Shown piece by piece: positions 34,981 to 46,410 of a stretch of DNA of 64,000 bases; the stretch's first letter is position 1; each line of letters begins with the position of its first letter. The stretch covers positions 30,187,711 through 30,251,710 of the forward strand of contig CM056720.1 in assembly GCA_029844215.1 (NCBI GenBank). The letters run 5' to 3'. The notes beneath the pieces were generated by a model. The model was not told the origin of the DNA. It saw only the letters and a program-made list of their open reading frames with translations, and searched no databases. Made by a program: the position numbers and the translations under genes. This DNA is from Przewalskia tangutica. Taxonomy: Eukaryota; Streptophyta; Magnoliopsida; Solanales; Solanaceae.

Positions 34981-35242
34981 GCCTTGTAAGGCGGAAGTGT
35001 AAGTTCTTGGTCGATTGGTTCGATGTTGGCAAGGTTGGATAGTTGGTTCGATCTTGTTCCGGTATTTGTGGATAGTGAAGCTTGTCTAGAAGAAGTTACG
35101 GCGGCTCGGAGGAATCGTCACGAATAATCGGCGGCGCAGAGTTGAGTTAATGATCGGTCTTCTTGAAAGTACCACCGGACGGTGTGGCGAGTTTTGAAAG
35201 CGAAGGAACTTAGCGAGTTACTTTGGGCCTTTGTGAGTTCAT

Positions 35243-35665
35243 GTGAAGAATAGGCGGGTTGCCTATATGTTAGCATTTGTCGTCCGACTTAGGAGGAAGG
35301 GCGTCCGGTCTTTCGTATTGTTATGTTGGAAAGTATCGAAGATCCATCGAGAATGTTCCCGATTAATGATGACCCGCGTTAGAGATAGTAACCCCGAGTT
35401 TTGGATACTAAAGCGATGTCGAAATATGGTAAGAATTGAGTGTCTGGCGACGATGATCGCATGCGGCCGGTACCATTTGTTGGGTCGTTGGAGCAAGGCT
35501 CGCGACAAAGTGACAAAAGTAGTATTATTTGTGGTGATGTTAGAGTGTTTCCTCGTGGACTTGGATGTAGGTATTTTGCGTGGGTATTTACGTGGCGGTG
35601 TGGCGGGATTGTTTCGTAAGTATAGTAGTGAAGACTATCTTGCGCAGCGTTCGTTTGAGACTTAG
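35243..35665 (+). pseudogene. R6 pol C-terminal remnant (open for 140 codons)
   Basis: MKNRRVAYMLAFVVRLRRKG starts a 140-residue open frame homologous to the R3 remnant at 5903-6181. The first part looks like the VAYxLAxP segment before the chromovirus HVSML motif; the rest (SIQNSG-type DSNPEF, GRYHLLGRWSKARDKVTK) is not recognisable. There is no Met codon known to start translation here, so the open frame may be chance survival. Confidence 0.45.
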
Positions 35666-35667
35666 AA

Positions 35668-35690
35668 GGAACATTCGGGACGAATGTTTC
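35668..35690 (+). other. R6 inverted repeat beside the polypurine tract
   Basis: GGAACATTCG and CGAATGTTTC pair around GGA. The purine-rich TAAGGAAGAA follows at 35691-35700, against the 3' LTR. Confidence 0.85.
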
Positions 35691-35700
35691 TAAGGAAGAA

Positions 35701-38700
35701 TGTTATACCCGTAGTTCGAGTATGTATGCGAGGGCGTGCGTGCGAGATTACGAGAAAGATTGGAAAGGAAGAAAGGCGATTTTCCACGGAAAAGTTTCCG
35801 GTTTTGTGAAGGAAAAAGGTTCGTTAATGGGGAATTGGATTCCCGGTTTGGTTTTGGACTTCTTAGATTATATTAGAATTATGGAATTTTATTTTGGAAA
35901 TGGTCACGTGGGGCCACGGGAGAAATTCTGATTTTGTAGAACAGCTTTGATTTTGAGATTTTGGCGTTTTGGATATTTTGGAAGGCGAAATATTTTGGGC
36001 GAATCGGGGCGACACGTGTCACCCCTGTGGCACCCTTGGGCGAAATATGTTTGTGCACAACACTTTGGTTAGAGTCGTTTTTTTAAAGCGTTTACCTAAC
36101 TACGAAGGGTAAATTACGGCTATGTCATTTAGTATTTTTGCGGATTTTTCGAGAGGCGGAACATTTTGGACCAACGAGAGGCGACACTTGGCACCTGCGT
36201 TTGGTGAGCAGGTGGGCGACACGTGGGACCAATTGGGGAGGTCAGTGGTAGATATTTTGGTAGATATTTGTGAGGGTTTTAAGGAGTAGGGACTAGGGGC
36301 ACTTGGGCATATCTTGGCCTACACACTTGTGTAGCACTTGGCTCGATCTTGGCCATTGGTTGGCCTTGGCTTGTCTTATAAATACCCTCTCCCTTTGATG
36401 AATTCTTCATCCTTTCCTAAATGTTTCTAAGTGTTAAATCTTCTCCCTCCCCTTAGTGTTGAGTTCGGCCAAGAGGCCTCCCTCTCTCTGAGGCCTTGGC
36501 CAGAGTGTACACCCTCCTAGTAGTGTGGCCGTGGGGTACCCACTGCTAGTTGCTTTCATATAATACCCAGCTGTGGTGTGAAATACTCTCAAAGTATTGT
36601 TATAATGCCCAATTACCTTAGCCGTATGCCTTGTTGTATTCTAAGGTTATACCTATCTGAAAAGCCAGAAATACTATTATACTTCCGTCGGTCCACAAAC
36701 CAAACCACTAGGAAAATCTCCATAGTCAGTTGGAGTATTGTGTAGAAGTTGGTTAGAACTTCTAAGGGTGGTTTAGGCGGGTTGGGCGCTCGGAGTTGGA
36801 GCTAAGCGATTGCCGGGATCGACTTTATACTTGGATAATTATGGGCTTATCGAGGTAAATATCTTGTCCTCTATTTGTAATTGGAAATTACATGTCGTTA
36901 GATTATATAGTTGAAGTATACTATATATAGAACTAAGCTTAATCTTTGCGGCAATGTCTTTTGACTTAAGCTGAAGAATCCCAGGCTGTAATTACATGGT
37001 GTATTACAGTGGACTTGTGTAGTAATCTTGTGGAGTAGAATTGTACCGTTCGGGTTAGATGTATACCCCACAGTTGGCTTGGTAGCGGCCCAGTTGGAGG
37101 AGGAGATTTCTGCTGTTGCGGGGAAGTCTTTGCCCAATTTTACGTAGAATGTTCTCGATGAGATCTAAATGTTAATAAGCGCCGTGGCCTTATAGGTTGA
37201 AGTACTACGTGTGGCGCGATCTACTTGGCTTAGGAGTGGCCAAGCGATTGGAAGTACTTGGGCGTTTGCTATTAGTCGATACTCGTCGCGAGGTATGTGA
37301 ACCTCTTCCTATCTCTTCAGCATGATATGTGTGAACTATGTAGTGCGGTGAGCGTCACGTATGCTAAGCGTATTTGATTGGTTTAACATAAAGTGTTATA
37401 ACGGCTTTATGGGAAGTTGGTTATAACGACTTTATGTTGGTAAGAAAATACTTGTGGTCTTTAAAAGGTAATCGATTTGAACTATAAGCGGCTTGTTATG
37501 TGTTAATAAAGGACTTGAAGTATTTGAAAGAGTTTTGAATCATTTTGAAAGAAGAAGTAATACTTGGTTTTGAAAAGACTTAAGAGTTATACTAGCTTTA
37601 TGGGAAGTTAGGTATAACGGCTTAAGAATGTTTCTTGATTTGAAATCGGAATGTGTATCGACCGACCAACTGCGGCGTTAATAAAAGGAAATGTTTTGAC
37701 TAATTAAGTATTATTAAACCGGTAGAAACTTCCATCTGCATAGAAGCTAGATGAGACAAAATGATATTTCCTAGATCACTTCTTTGTAATAAGATTGTTA
37801 TAAACAAGAATATTCTACTCACATATAAGACTTATGTTTCTCAGATTGTTTAAAAGAATTATATTCTTAAATGAATAAGGCTATGAACCACGAAACCTTT
37901 CTAAAAGAAGAAAGCGTGAACATTTGAAATTAGGCAAACTTGGGCGTTTGGAAAATAATGTTGTTACTTGATTTTACAAAGGTAAGTGTTTTAGTTTATT
38001 TAAAAGAGCGATCACTCTATTTTATACTACGGGTATTGTGTGACTTATGTAAAGCAACGGATCTTTTAAAAGATTTAATGTATGAAGTACTTTAGGGGTA
38101 GATACGAACTTGTTAGCTTAAAGTACGCGTGTGTATAACTTGATTGTGTTGGTTTGTGATAGCCTTGTAATACTTTCTTGTTGATTGATAAGTAAACATG
38201 CTAGGATGCTACGTGTGTTAGTATCTTGTGATGTTGCGTAAAGGGGTTTTCCTTTGTTGTGCTTATGTTGTAACGATAATTTGTTGTGTTAGTATTTTAC
38301 ATCGCTCGTCTCTTGAGATGATTAGGGGAGTTAAGCGCCTCCGTCTGGGGTAGACTTCGGTAGTCGATGGACCTATTATTCGAGAATACCTCATGCAGTC
38401 CCGAGGGCCTATCTTGGAGCTACGAGAGTTCGGGTTAGAGTCGTCCTTTATGGTCATGCGGTCCATGTGGCGTGCGGACTGCGAAGTCGGGGCGATGCGG
38501 GAGTAGCTACCTCGATGCGGGAATACCTCATGCGGGCGATGAGATTGGCCTATGCGGGTGCGGAAAGTTCGGGGCTGAAGCGCGCGTTAGATCTGCGGGC
38601 AAGTGGCGGCTTTGATCATGTGATGCGGACGGATCTTATAATCTGATTCGCGGACCGATGGTGCGTAGGTGTTAGTAGTCGGCTATGCCTTCGTACTTAC

Positions 38701-39400
38701 CTGCATGCGGTTTCATTATGGCAGTGGGACACCGTGTTCATATGTGTTCCTTGGTGCTTTTATATCATAAAGCTGGCGGTGAGGAAGGTATTCCACGCAT
38801 GATTGATGTTGTGGGCGTGAGACCCGTTGTTATATTTAGTGATGACTTGAGGCGTGAGTCCACGACTTGACATATTTGCTTATTATTGTGATCGTAGTTT
38901 GGTTATCATACATGTCTCTGCTTTATAGACTATTATGATTTCATTCTGATATTTTTAGTTTCACATACTCGGTACTGTTGTCGACCTCCTCGCCGAGGCT
39001 GCGTTCATCTGCGGTAAAGTGCACACCCGTTGATCCTCGGTCTTAGGTCACGATTCAGCGTTTGGTAAAGCTCCGTTGCTCGGAGGCTTATCGATGGTAT
39101 AGTTCCCTGTTGTTGTAGGTGTTTACATTGAGGGTATGGCGGGGCCACTGTCGCCATTGTTGTCGTATCATTTCTTAGAGTGCAGTATCGCATTAGGCGG
39201 GGTTTGTGAAAAGGATTAAAGCTATTGTTTGTAAAGTTGTTATTTCTATATATGCCGAAAGGCAAGTTTTTCTCAGATTATTGTTTCATATTTCATAATA
39301 TGTCTTGTATCGTTTTATGTTCCGCTGATTACTCTGATGTTGTATCACTAGGGTGCCCGGGGTAAGGCACCAGTCACGGGCCCGGAATCGGGTCGTGACA
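35701..39400 (+). repeat. R6 3' LTR
   Basis: 3700 bp, collinear with 29861-33566. AT-rich stretches are almost identical; short indels cluster in C/G-rich words. Stem-loop at 37387-37436 (one bulged base). Confidence 0.95.
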
Positions 39401-39981
39401 ATTTCCTTCTTTCTACAACATGCGACGACTTAAACTAATAATCGACTTGAATTGTAATCTTAAGGCTAACATGCTAGTTTTTCGGATTATGGTTCCAATA
39501 GCCAAAACACTTATCAAAACTCATAATATATAACTCATGCTTGCTAATATCCATAGCTACAACAAGAAGTAAACCTTAATTACTAAAACGACAAGATTTA
39601 TACCTTTATAAGCCCTTAAAATTTCCAAGATTCAAAGTCGCGCCTTAGCAATTCTTAGCTCCTTTCCTTATTTTCCAATCCGCTTCAAGCACTCCTTAGA
39701 AGCCTATGAATAACCCATCTTCAAGTTCCAACTTCAAAGTTGAAGAACTCCTTAAGTTTCCGCCTTGCGACTAATACGAAAACGCCATTTTTCCGAAATC
39801 TTTCTATTGAGATATCCTTATAATACCCTTAGGGACATTGGGTTAAAGTCTTGTGAACAAAGGATCAAAACTACAAATTTTTCTTGTGTGGGAATGGTGA
39901 ACCCGAGAGGTTTTCTTGCAAGAACAACAATGTGTGATTTTTTTCTAACTGTTTAATACTAGTATTGCACTAGTAGCAAGC

Positions 39982-39989
39982 TTATATAA
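39982..39989 (-). promoter_or_regulatory. R1 5' LTR TATA box
   Basis: TTATATAA, 485 bases from the LTR outer end at 40473. A CACGTG lies upstream at 40168-40173. Confidence 0.6.
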
Positions 39990-40473
39990 CACATTGGATG
40001 GCTTAGATTACTACACATGAGTGGCTAGGATGAGTTTCACTAGGATTAAGCACAAGTGGCAAGTTGACTTGGTCAACAATATCAAGCTTAGCAAGACTTA
40101 TCTTCTACCATGGTCAATGACCATTTTACCCTTACAAAATTTCGACCAAGACCAAGTGTGGGGGTGCCACGTGTCGCCCTCTCATTCGTCCATAAAATTC
40201 TGTAACCCTCGTGGGCCCCACAAAAATGTAAAATTCCTCGGGTGGGCCCCACGTGACCAAATCCGTAAAAAAAAAATTCCATAATGTTAATAAGTTCCAT
40301 ACTCTTCAAATAATGCCTTTTGAGAATTCAATTCTCAACAACGAACATTTTTCCTTTCCGACGTCCGGAAGATTTTCCGTCGGAAAAACAATTCTTCCTT
40401 TCGTACTAATTTCCAAGTCTTGATTCCTTACGTACATTCTCTTATACATGTCCTGGACTTACGGGGTGTAACA

Positions 40474-40842
40474 CAACCAAGGGCTAGGATTGAAGCATGT
40501 GTATGGTATAGATTGGGGACATGTGTGTGTGTGGGTCCCTCTTGTCCACTTGCCCCACAAATATCTTGCAAGACTTGGCCACTTGCCTTGGCCACTTGTC
40601 CTCCTAAAAACGTCCAACATGGCTCATCTAGGGTTGACACATGTTGCCCTCCTATTGGTCCAAAATATTTCATCTCTCGGAAAAATCCATAATTGGTTAA
40701 GATATTGAAAACGTAAAATTTTCTTCACAAGGCTCGGTATATTTTCCGTCGGAAAAACAAATCTTTCATAGCTTCCAAACTTATGGTTGCATTCTCTTAC
40801 GTACGTCCTCGCGTACATGCCCTGGAACTACGGGGTATAACA
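40474..40842 (-). repeat. R7: right end of an LTR that hosts R1
   Basis: About 370 bp of U3-like sequence ending CTACGGGGTATAACA at 40842. It contains GGGTTGACACATGTTGCCCTCC, the counterpart of the G-box palindrome region, and GTACGTCCTCGCGTACA near the terminus. The rest of this LTR lies left of the window, beyond R1. The sequence to the right is the middle of another LTR, so R7 is itself an insertion in R8. Whether it is solo or part of a full element cannot be told here. Confidence 0.8.
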
Positions 40843-41451
40843 CCTTGATACTCCAATCCGCCACTTAAAGCCCTTAGAAGATCACAAACAACTTTCCTTC
40901 AATTCCCAATCCAAACCTAGGAAAGTGTCTAGGTTTTCACCTTGCGACTAATACTCTTAGGAACCTTGGTTTAAAGTGTGGAGATTATAGGACAACAAAC
41001 GAAAATTTTCTTGTTCCTTAGAACCCTAAACCCGAGAGCAACATAAGAGGTCTTCCAAGTTTCTTGAAATTTTTTCTAAGTGTAGAAGCTTGTCTTGCTA
41101 CTAGTATACTTAAATAACATAATGGAGGGTCAAGATTAGCACATATGGATGGATTGGATCCAATCTACTAAAAGATCAAGCCAAGTGGCTCTTAACTAAG
41201 TCAACAATATCAAGCTCTATGTTTAGCAAGACTTGGTCATCCTACCATTGGTCAAATGACCATTTAATCCATGTCTAAATCGTCCAAGACCAACTAAGGG
41301 GGGTGACACGTGTCGTCCTCCCATTCGTCGCAATATTACGTTTTCCGACATTTCCATAATTCCGATAAATTTTTACTAGTCTCAAATCTTAACATTTTTG
41401 AGTTCTTACGTACGTTCTTATAAACATATCCTGGAATTACGGGGTGTAACA
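40843..41451 (-). repeat. R8 3' LTR, outer 609 bases
   Basis: Collinear with the R1 LTR at about 39660-40473 (CACCTTGCGACTAATAC, CCCGAGAG) and ends ACGGGGTGTAACA. CACGTG at 41307-41312. The TATA region is degraded to TATACTTAAATAA (about 41105-41117). Confidence 0.85.
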
Positions 41452-41464
41452 TTCTTCCCCCTTA

Positions 41465-41487
41465 GAAACATTCGTCCCCGAATGTTC
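41465..41487 (-). other. R8 inverted repeat beside the polypurine tract
   Basis: GAAACATTCG and CGAATGTTC around TCCC, next to TTCTTCCCCC (41452-41461). This is the unbroken form of the site R2 entered in R1. Confidence 0.87.
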
Positions 41488-41639
41488 TTTTGGGAGTCAA
41501 TCTTATAGATAGCGACATAGTCTCCTTTTACAACCCCTACCTACCAATAATGCCACACATGACCACATAACAATACTTATACTAAAACGTCAACCTGAAC
41601 TCCAAGCGTCGACGTCGGTTATCTGCATAAAGCTTATGT

Positions 41640-42600
41640 CGACTCTGAGCTTGCTAATAATCTTTCCTGGATAGGCTTCGCCTTATCCATAGCCCGATGA
41701 ATCAAGTCTGGGCCAACTAACTGAACCTCGCCTACGTCGAACCAACCAACCGGTGATCTTCACTTCCGCTCATACAAAACCTCATATGGCATCATCTGAA
41801 TGCAAGAATGGTAGTTGTTGTTATAAGCAAACTCTACAAGAGGCAATGATCCTCCCAGCTACCCCTGAAATCAATAACACAGGCCCACAGCATATCCTCA
41901 AGTGCCTGGATAGTATGATCTGCATGTCCGTCGGTCTGAGGGTGTGATGCAACACTGAGACTCACCTGTGTCCCTAACCCCTTCTGGAAAAAAAAACCTC
42001 CAGAAGTTATCCGCAAATTGAGCTTATCCGTCTAACATCATAAATGTAGGAACCCCGTGTAGTCTCACAATCTCCCTGCTATATAATCTAGCATAATCCT
42101 CAGCCGAATAAGTGGTTCTAACCGGAAGAACACGGGCTGGTTTCATCAGCCTGTTTAATATGACCCTCAGGGAGTCACACTTCCTCTGAGTACGATGACA
42201 CCCTGTAATAAAATTCATATTAATAACCTCTCATATCTAAGTTGGGATCTCAATCGCCTGTAGTAGCCCACAGGGCTCCTGGTGTTCCACCTTGACCTGC
42301 TACTAACTCGGACACTAAGCAACAACCTCCGCTACGTCCCTCTTCAGGTCATCTTACCCATACATACATCTGAGGTCATGATACATCTTAGTCAACCCCT
42401 GATAAATAGAGTAACGAGCACTATGTGCCTCCCTCAGAATCTGCTGAGGAATTCCTGCAACATCGGGAGCACACAATCTGCCCTCGAATCTTAGCACCCC
42501 ATCAGGCACTACCTCAAATAAACTCTCCTCCTCTCGAAGAGTTGTATCTCGATACCGTATCATAATTGAATCCTCATATTGTCGCCTCTTTACCTCCTTA
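41640..42600 (-). pseudogene. int: R8 integrase, frameshifted and lacking the C-terminal chromodomain
   Basis: On the minus strand: LRFEGRLCAPDV..QQILREAH..YSIYQGLTKMYHDLR (42354-42490) is the zinc-binding N-terminus with both His-containing segments. CHRTQRKCDS..PARVLPVRTTYSAEDYARLY.REIVRLHGVPTF (42024-42218) and LGTQVSLSVASHPQTDG (about 41920-41970) cover the catalytic core. VIDFRGSWEDH follows, then GWFDVGEVQLVGPDLI (41709-41752) and AKPIQERLLAS. After that the frame dissolves before the GPY/F motif, and the 3' LTR follows within 200 bases, so the chromodomain was lost. It is nevertheless better preserved at residue level than that of R5. Confidence 0.82.
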
Positions 42601-42629
42601 ACGACGGAAGACTCGGCAACCTCTCGGAT

Positions 42630-43200
42630 CTAAACTCCATTAACCTTGGAAACAAATAATCGAACCCCTCGGCTCGGTAGCTGATGAATCTCACGGACCA
42701 CGTCCTGTCTATCTGGCTGCCCATCTGACAGACTACCCATAGATCCACGACTAAGAGCATCTGTAACTGTCTCAGCTTTCCCCGGGTGGTATAGGATATC
42801 AATATCACAATCCTTGAGTAACTCTAACCACCGTCTCTGTCGCAAATTCAGTTGCCTCTGTCTGAAGATATACCGGAGGCTCCAGTGGTCTACATAAATA
42901 TCCACATGAAACCTATATAAGTAATGCCTCCAAATCTTCAAGGCACGATTTAACTACCGCCAACTCTAAATCGTGAGTAGCGTAATTCCTTTCATGCCCC
43001 TGTAACCGCCAGGAATCATAGGCTCTAACCTTATCGTGTTGCGTCAACACACAACCTAGCCCAACACCCAAAGTGTTACAATAATAACCTAACCGTCTAG
43101 TCTCTCAGGAGGGGTTAGAACTGTAGTCACGGTCAACTTATCTTCCAATAACTAGAGGCCTTTCTCATACTTGCGAAATATTCGGCATCCTTAATCTCCA
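42630..43200 (-). pseudogene. pol: R8 RNase H with RT C-terminal connection
   Basis: [41 protein letters not shown] and IDILYHPGKAETVTDALSR (42690-42941, one open frame) form the C-terminal RNase H region, with VDHWSL in place of TDHKSL. Upstream in other frames, KGL..LEDKLTVTTVLT and [13 protein letters not shown] can be followed to about 43195. The RT fingers and palm, including the catalytic Asp pair, are not found. Confidence 0.8.
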
Positions 43201-44300
43201 TTATGGTTCATGTTTCCCTTTCTCTGTTGCAACCAAACTTGGTCACTAAACTTAGACTTGATTCCTTTGCTTTCCTCATGGCTAAGACTTACTGTCAATC
43301 ATAATTTAGGGGGGGGGATTTCCTTGATCTCGTCAAGTAGCAATCCTATTATTCTCTCTCGGCTCATAGAGCTTATAATCAGGTGTTCAACCTCAATTCA
43401 CGGTATTACATAATCCAATGACTTGCCTAGATTTCTTATCGTTCGAGTGTCTACTCGTCTTTCCTTTATAATTCATTTCAAGTTATCCTGGGGTCCCCCC
43501 CCCCCCCCGTAATTTCCTACTATCCTTCTCGTCAGTACAGATGTTACCACCTTTCCTCGAGGTGTTCTTACTGCCCATCATCTACTAATGGTCTTTACAC
43601 TAGTCTGGGATAATCATATCTCGTGCAACTTACATAACCATAGTTGTATTCTCTTTTATCATTCTGGTCATAACCCTTCCTTATGCTTATTATTAGCAAA
43701 AGTATTTCTATCTTGATTCATAATCGTACAGTTTCATACATGCGTACTACCTGCATTTATATCCTTACGACACTTCCTCGACCATTTCGTAACGTCGTTC
43801 TTAATTACCTCAACAGAATACTTTTCCCACGGTTATCTAAAACTGTAACCAATGGCATGACGATATAAAAGACATTACCAGTCTCATATCCTTTCTCTAA
43901 CAACATGGGTACACATAACCCCATAATAAGTAAAACTATCCTTTTACGTGGGGGAGAGAACTTATCTCCCTTACAAAATCTTAATCATCAAGCGCCACCT
44001 TATAATCGTACAGATTTTTCAAAACCTACCAACGATGTCTTCTATTTTCCGTAGGCAGCACTCGTACTTATCTTATTCTTGCCTGGAGCCTTCCTGAACT
44101 TATCCGGAAGGTTGTGGCCGTGACCGCCACACCAGACCAATTCCAAGTACCCCCAAGGGTACTTAACATTAAAACTCCTTCAAATTCAAGTAATACTTAC
44201 CTTCTGCCTCAATTCACCTCAAATGAACAAGTCACACAGACTTATTAAAAACAATGATGTCAAAGAAGGAAGGATAATTCACTGGTTACAACCACTTCCC
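43201..44300 (-). other. R8 unassigned internal stretch
   Basis: About 1.1 kb between RNase H and protease, where RT should be. No RT motif, no reading frame of note and no similarity to other parts of the window that I can see. It includes a C run (43495-43508) and a G run near 43310. Either RT decayed beyond recognition or foreign sequence replaced it. Confidence 0.5.
43495..43508 (+). repeat. C homopolymer run
   Basis: Fourteen consecutive C residues, in unassigned R8 internal sequence. The length may be unreliable in the assembly. Confidence 0.85.
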
Positions 44301-44309
44301 TTCTTTTCC

Positions 44310-44570
44310 ACTCGATAACCGGCTTACCGGAAAACTGGAATCGAACCAATCTCTCTCTGCAGTCAATGTTGACATAACAAGAGGTCAACTAGCCCGTACC
44401 CGTAATGACCTCAAAGTCGGTCATATTAGCTCTACTAGGTCTGCTAGGGTCCGACGACTGTATCGTCATCGAGCAATTATTATATAACCGCTCAACTACC
44501 ACCCATCACTCACGAGTGTAGTCACCTCGAAAGGTTCTCATGGATTCAGGCTCTATTCCTTTACACTTGG
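44310..44570 (-). pseudogene. pro: R8 aspartic protease C-terminal part
   Basis: IEPESMRTF (about 44545), MTDFEVITG (44393-44430) and CYVNIDCRERLVRFQF with GKPVIEWK (44310-44385) follow the Tekay protease pattern (EFDVILGMDWL..YHA.VDC...VRF). The catalytic D[ST]G end is missing upstream, where the non-coding module begins. Not active. Confidence 0.72.
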
Positions 44571-44639
44571 TTGCTCTCTTTCTCACTGGTCGTACTTTTT
44601 CCGTACTTCCAAACTTATACTAGCATACGTACATAAATT

Positions 44640-45460
44640 CCATACTAATTCTGGCCTCCAATCTTTGGAGTTACAATATCGAACAATATAAGGCTATTTC
44701 CGGCTCTCACGACCTGGTTCTGGTGGAACGCGTCCACGAACCCGTAAAACAATTAACTAGACTTGGGCCTTGCACCCTCGTGACCCTGTCACGTAGCGGA
44801 ACTACTACCAACTGATCCCACTCCATTTCAGGCTATGGGGCGACCCTTAATAGGTCCTCAACCCGACTCGGCGTCGCACTTAACTCTTATCCGTGGTTTG
44901 ACTTAAATCTTTACTACCCGAAAAGGCCTTACATACCTAAGGTCTCGGCGGTTATCAATATTCTTAGGCTCGCAATTTCCGTATTCCAAGCCTACCTTAA
45001 TTGTCCCTCCGTAAACGGGTACAATAACTTCTCATAATACCATAATCGTGTTGTCTTGATCACAACAACCATACTTACTCCATACGGATCTCATCCGTAC
45101 CATTCTCTTAATCATACCACGTAGCTTAATTTATTAACATAGTCTTCCATTAAGTCCCTTAATTATAACTTCTTAAGGGTCCATTACCTTCTCAGACAGC
45201 TCATCATCTCCTAATTATCTCAAATTAGTACGTAAAACCTTGATGAGAGTTCATTAAACTGTTTCATACCTTCCCGGTATCTATTTAGTCTTTACCAAAT
45301 CTTGGTAATCTAAAATCATTCTAGGCAACACGCGTCTGACCCTCATACATAAATTCGTATAGGTGTATATCATAATACCAACTATACTATAATTATTACC
45401 TACCTGGATAAGCAATCTACATAATTTTCCTGGGTCACTGTTGCATTTCTCGTAGCTGCA
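44640..45460 (-). other. R8 copy of the conserved non-coding module
   Basis: Contains GGAACGCGTCCACGAACCC (44725), GACTTGGGCCTTGCACCCTC, GTCCTCAACCCGACTC and GGCCTTACATACCTAAGGTC. Here it lies between the leader and protease, where gag should be. Confidence 0.7.
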
Positions 45461-45643
45461 ATCAACATAACTCGTTAGGGAGAGGCGACCCTAACAACAC
45501 AGCTCTATCGCACGATCTCAGAGTGAGAAGAATGGAAATCAATCCTAAATGTCCTGCAGCCTCTTGGTTATAGATGTGGTGCACAACACACCGATAACCA
45601 AGACTCTACTAGACACGGTCTGTAGACACTTTCCGAGGACTAA

Positions 45644-45657
45644 CTGCTCTGATACCA
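45644..45657 (-). promoter_or_regulatory. R8 primer binding site, intact
   Basis: CTGCTCTGATACCA, the full complement of TGGTATCAGAGCAG, four bases from the 5' LTR. Confidence 0.9.
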
Positions 45658-46280
45658 CTTTTGTCACGACCCGACCCCGGGCCCGCGACTGGTGCCCTAC
45701 CTGGGCACCCCTTACAGGTATACATCAGAGAATAATAGAGGAACGTACATAAACTCATAAGAAATAAATAACAGGCTAGCCGATAAGGCCACCTTATAAA
45801 AGCATACACGTAACCCAAAAGCAGTTACCTTTTTTTTTTCTTTACAACCCAATCCACAAGACATGACTACAGACTTCTAAAAATAACAACTGTGATGGGA
45901 CAGGGCCCCGCCATACCCCTGAATGTACAACAACCGACAATACCAGGGATCTAAACCAAGGATAAGCCTCCGGAGTAATGGAGCTTCTCAACAGCTGAAT
46001 AGTGATCCTAAGAGTGAGGATCAGCAACCTGTATACTCTACCTGTGGCATGAACGCAGCCCCCCGAAGGATGTCAGTACAACATGTACCAAGTATGTGAA
46101 AACTAAAAGTACTGTAATGAAATCATAAAGTCCAAAATAAAGCTAGAGACATGTATGATAACTCAACTAACAGTACATTGTGCCTTACTAACAATGAGAG
46201 TAAACAAGAGTATACTTTACTGCATAAAAATAGGAGGCTCATGATCAAAGTAGGGTCACCCGCCCGTAGTATCATTAAGC

Positions 46281-46410
46281 AATGGAGTGATGCGCTCCGC
46301 ATGGGACTATTTCACCCGCATAGGTCATGTGGACCCGCAATGGAGCGATGCGCTCCGCATGGGACTATTTCACCCGCACAGGACTATTTCACCCGCTTAG
46401 GCCCGGTGGG
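46281..46410 (-). repeat. 58-bp duplication with CTCCGCATGGGACTATTTC units in the R8 LTR
   Basis: AATGGAG(T/C)GATGCGCTCCGC occurs at 46281 and 46339; a shorter GGACTATTTCACCCGC copy follows at about 46381. It sits at the position of the GC-rich zone. Confidence 0.88.

Larger units (their letters stand above)
29861..39400 (+). mobile_element. R6: LARD/TR-GAG-like element with 3.7-kb LTRs around a 2.1-kb internal region
   Basis: 9540 bp in plus orientation. 5' LTR 29861-33566 (3706 bp), 3' LTR 35701-39400 (3700 bp), both TGTTATACCC...GGTCGTGACA. The flanks ATTTT (29856-29860) and ATTTC (39401-39405) are a TSD with one mismatch. The internal region is 2134 bp: intact primer site, gag fragment, conserved non-coding module, integrase fragment, chromodomain-like remnant, inverted repeat and polypurine tract. 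The two LTRs make up 78% of the element. It lacks protease, RT and RNase H. It interrupts the R1 5' LTR. Confidence 0.95.
1..40473 (-). mobile_element. R1: non-autonomous Ty3/gypsy LTR retrotransposon, 3' end truncated by the window edge, hosting R2-R6
   Basis: Read on the minus strand, the element runs from its 5' LTR (40473 down to 17616) through a short internal region (17615-15719 plus 154-132) to the last 131 bases of its 3' LTR at 131-1. The two LTR ends can be compared directly: 1-131 and 40343-40473 differ at a single base, so they are one LTR pair. R2 separates the polypurine tract from the rest of the internal region; R5 and R6 interrupt the 5' LTR. Removing the insertions leaves a 5' LTR of about 3.75 kb and an internal region of only about 1.9 kb holding gag and protease scraps. 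The right TSD should be 40474-40478 (caacc); the left one lies outside the window. R1 is inserted in the LTR of R7. Confidence 0.9.
17616..40473 (-). repeat. R1 5' LTR (three segments: 17616-19285, 28851-29860, 39406-40473)
   Basis: Begins TGTCATGCCCG and ends ACGGGGTGTAACA. The segments total about 3.75 kb and rejoin cleanly at AAGCC and ATTT[T/C]. It has two tandem arrays near its left end and a TTATATAA box at 39982-39989. R10 belongs to the same LTR subtype, sharing both arrays. Confidence 0.9.
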
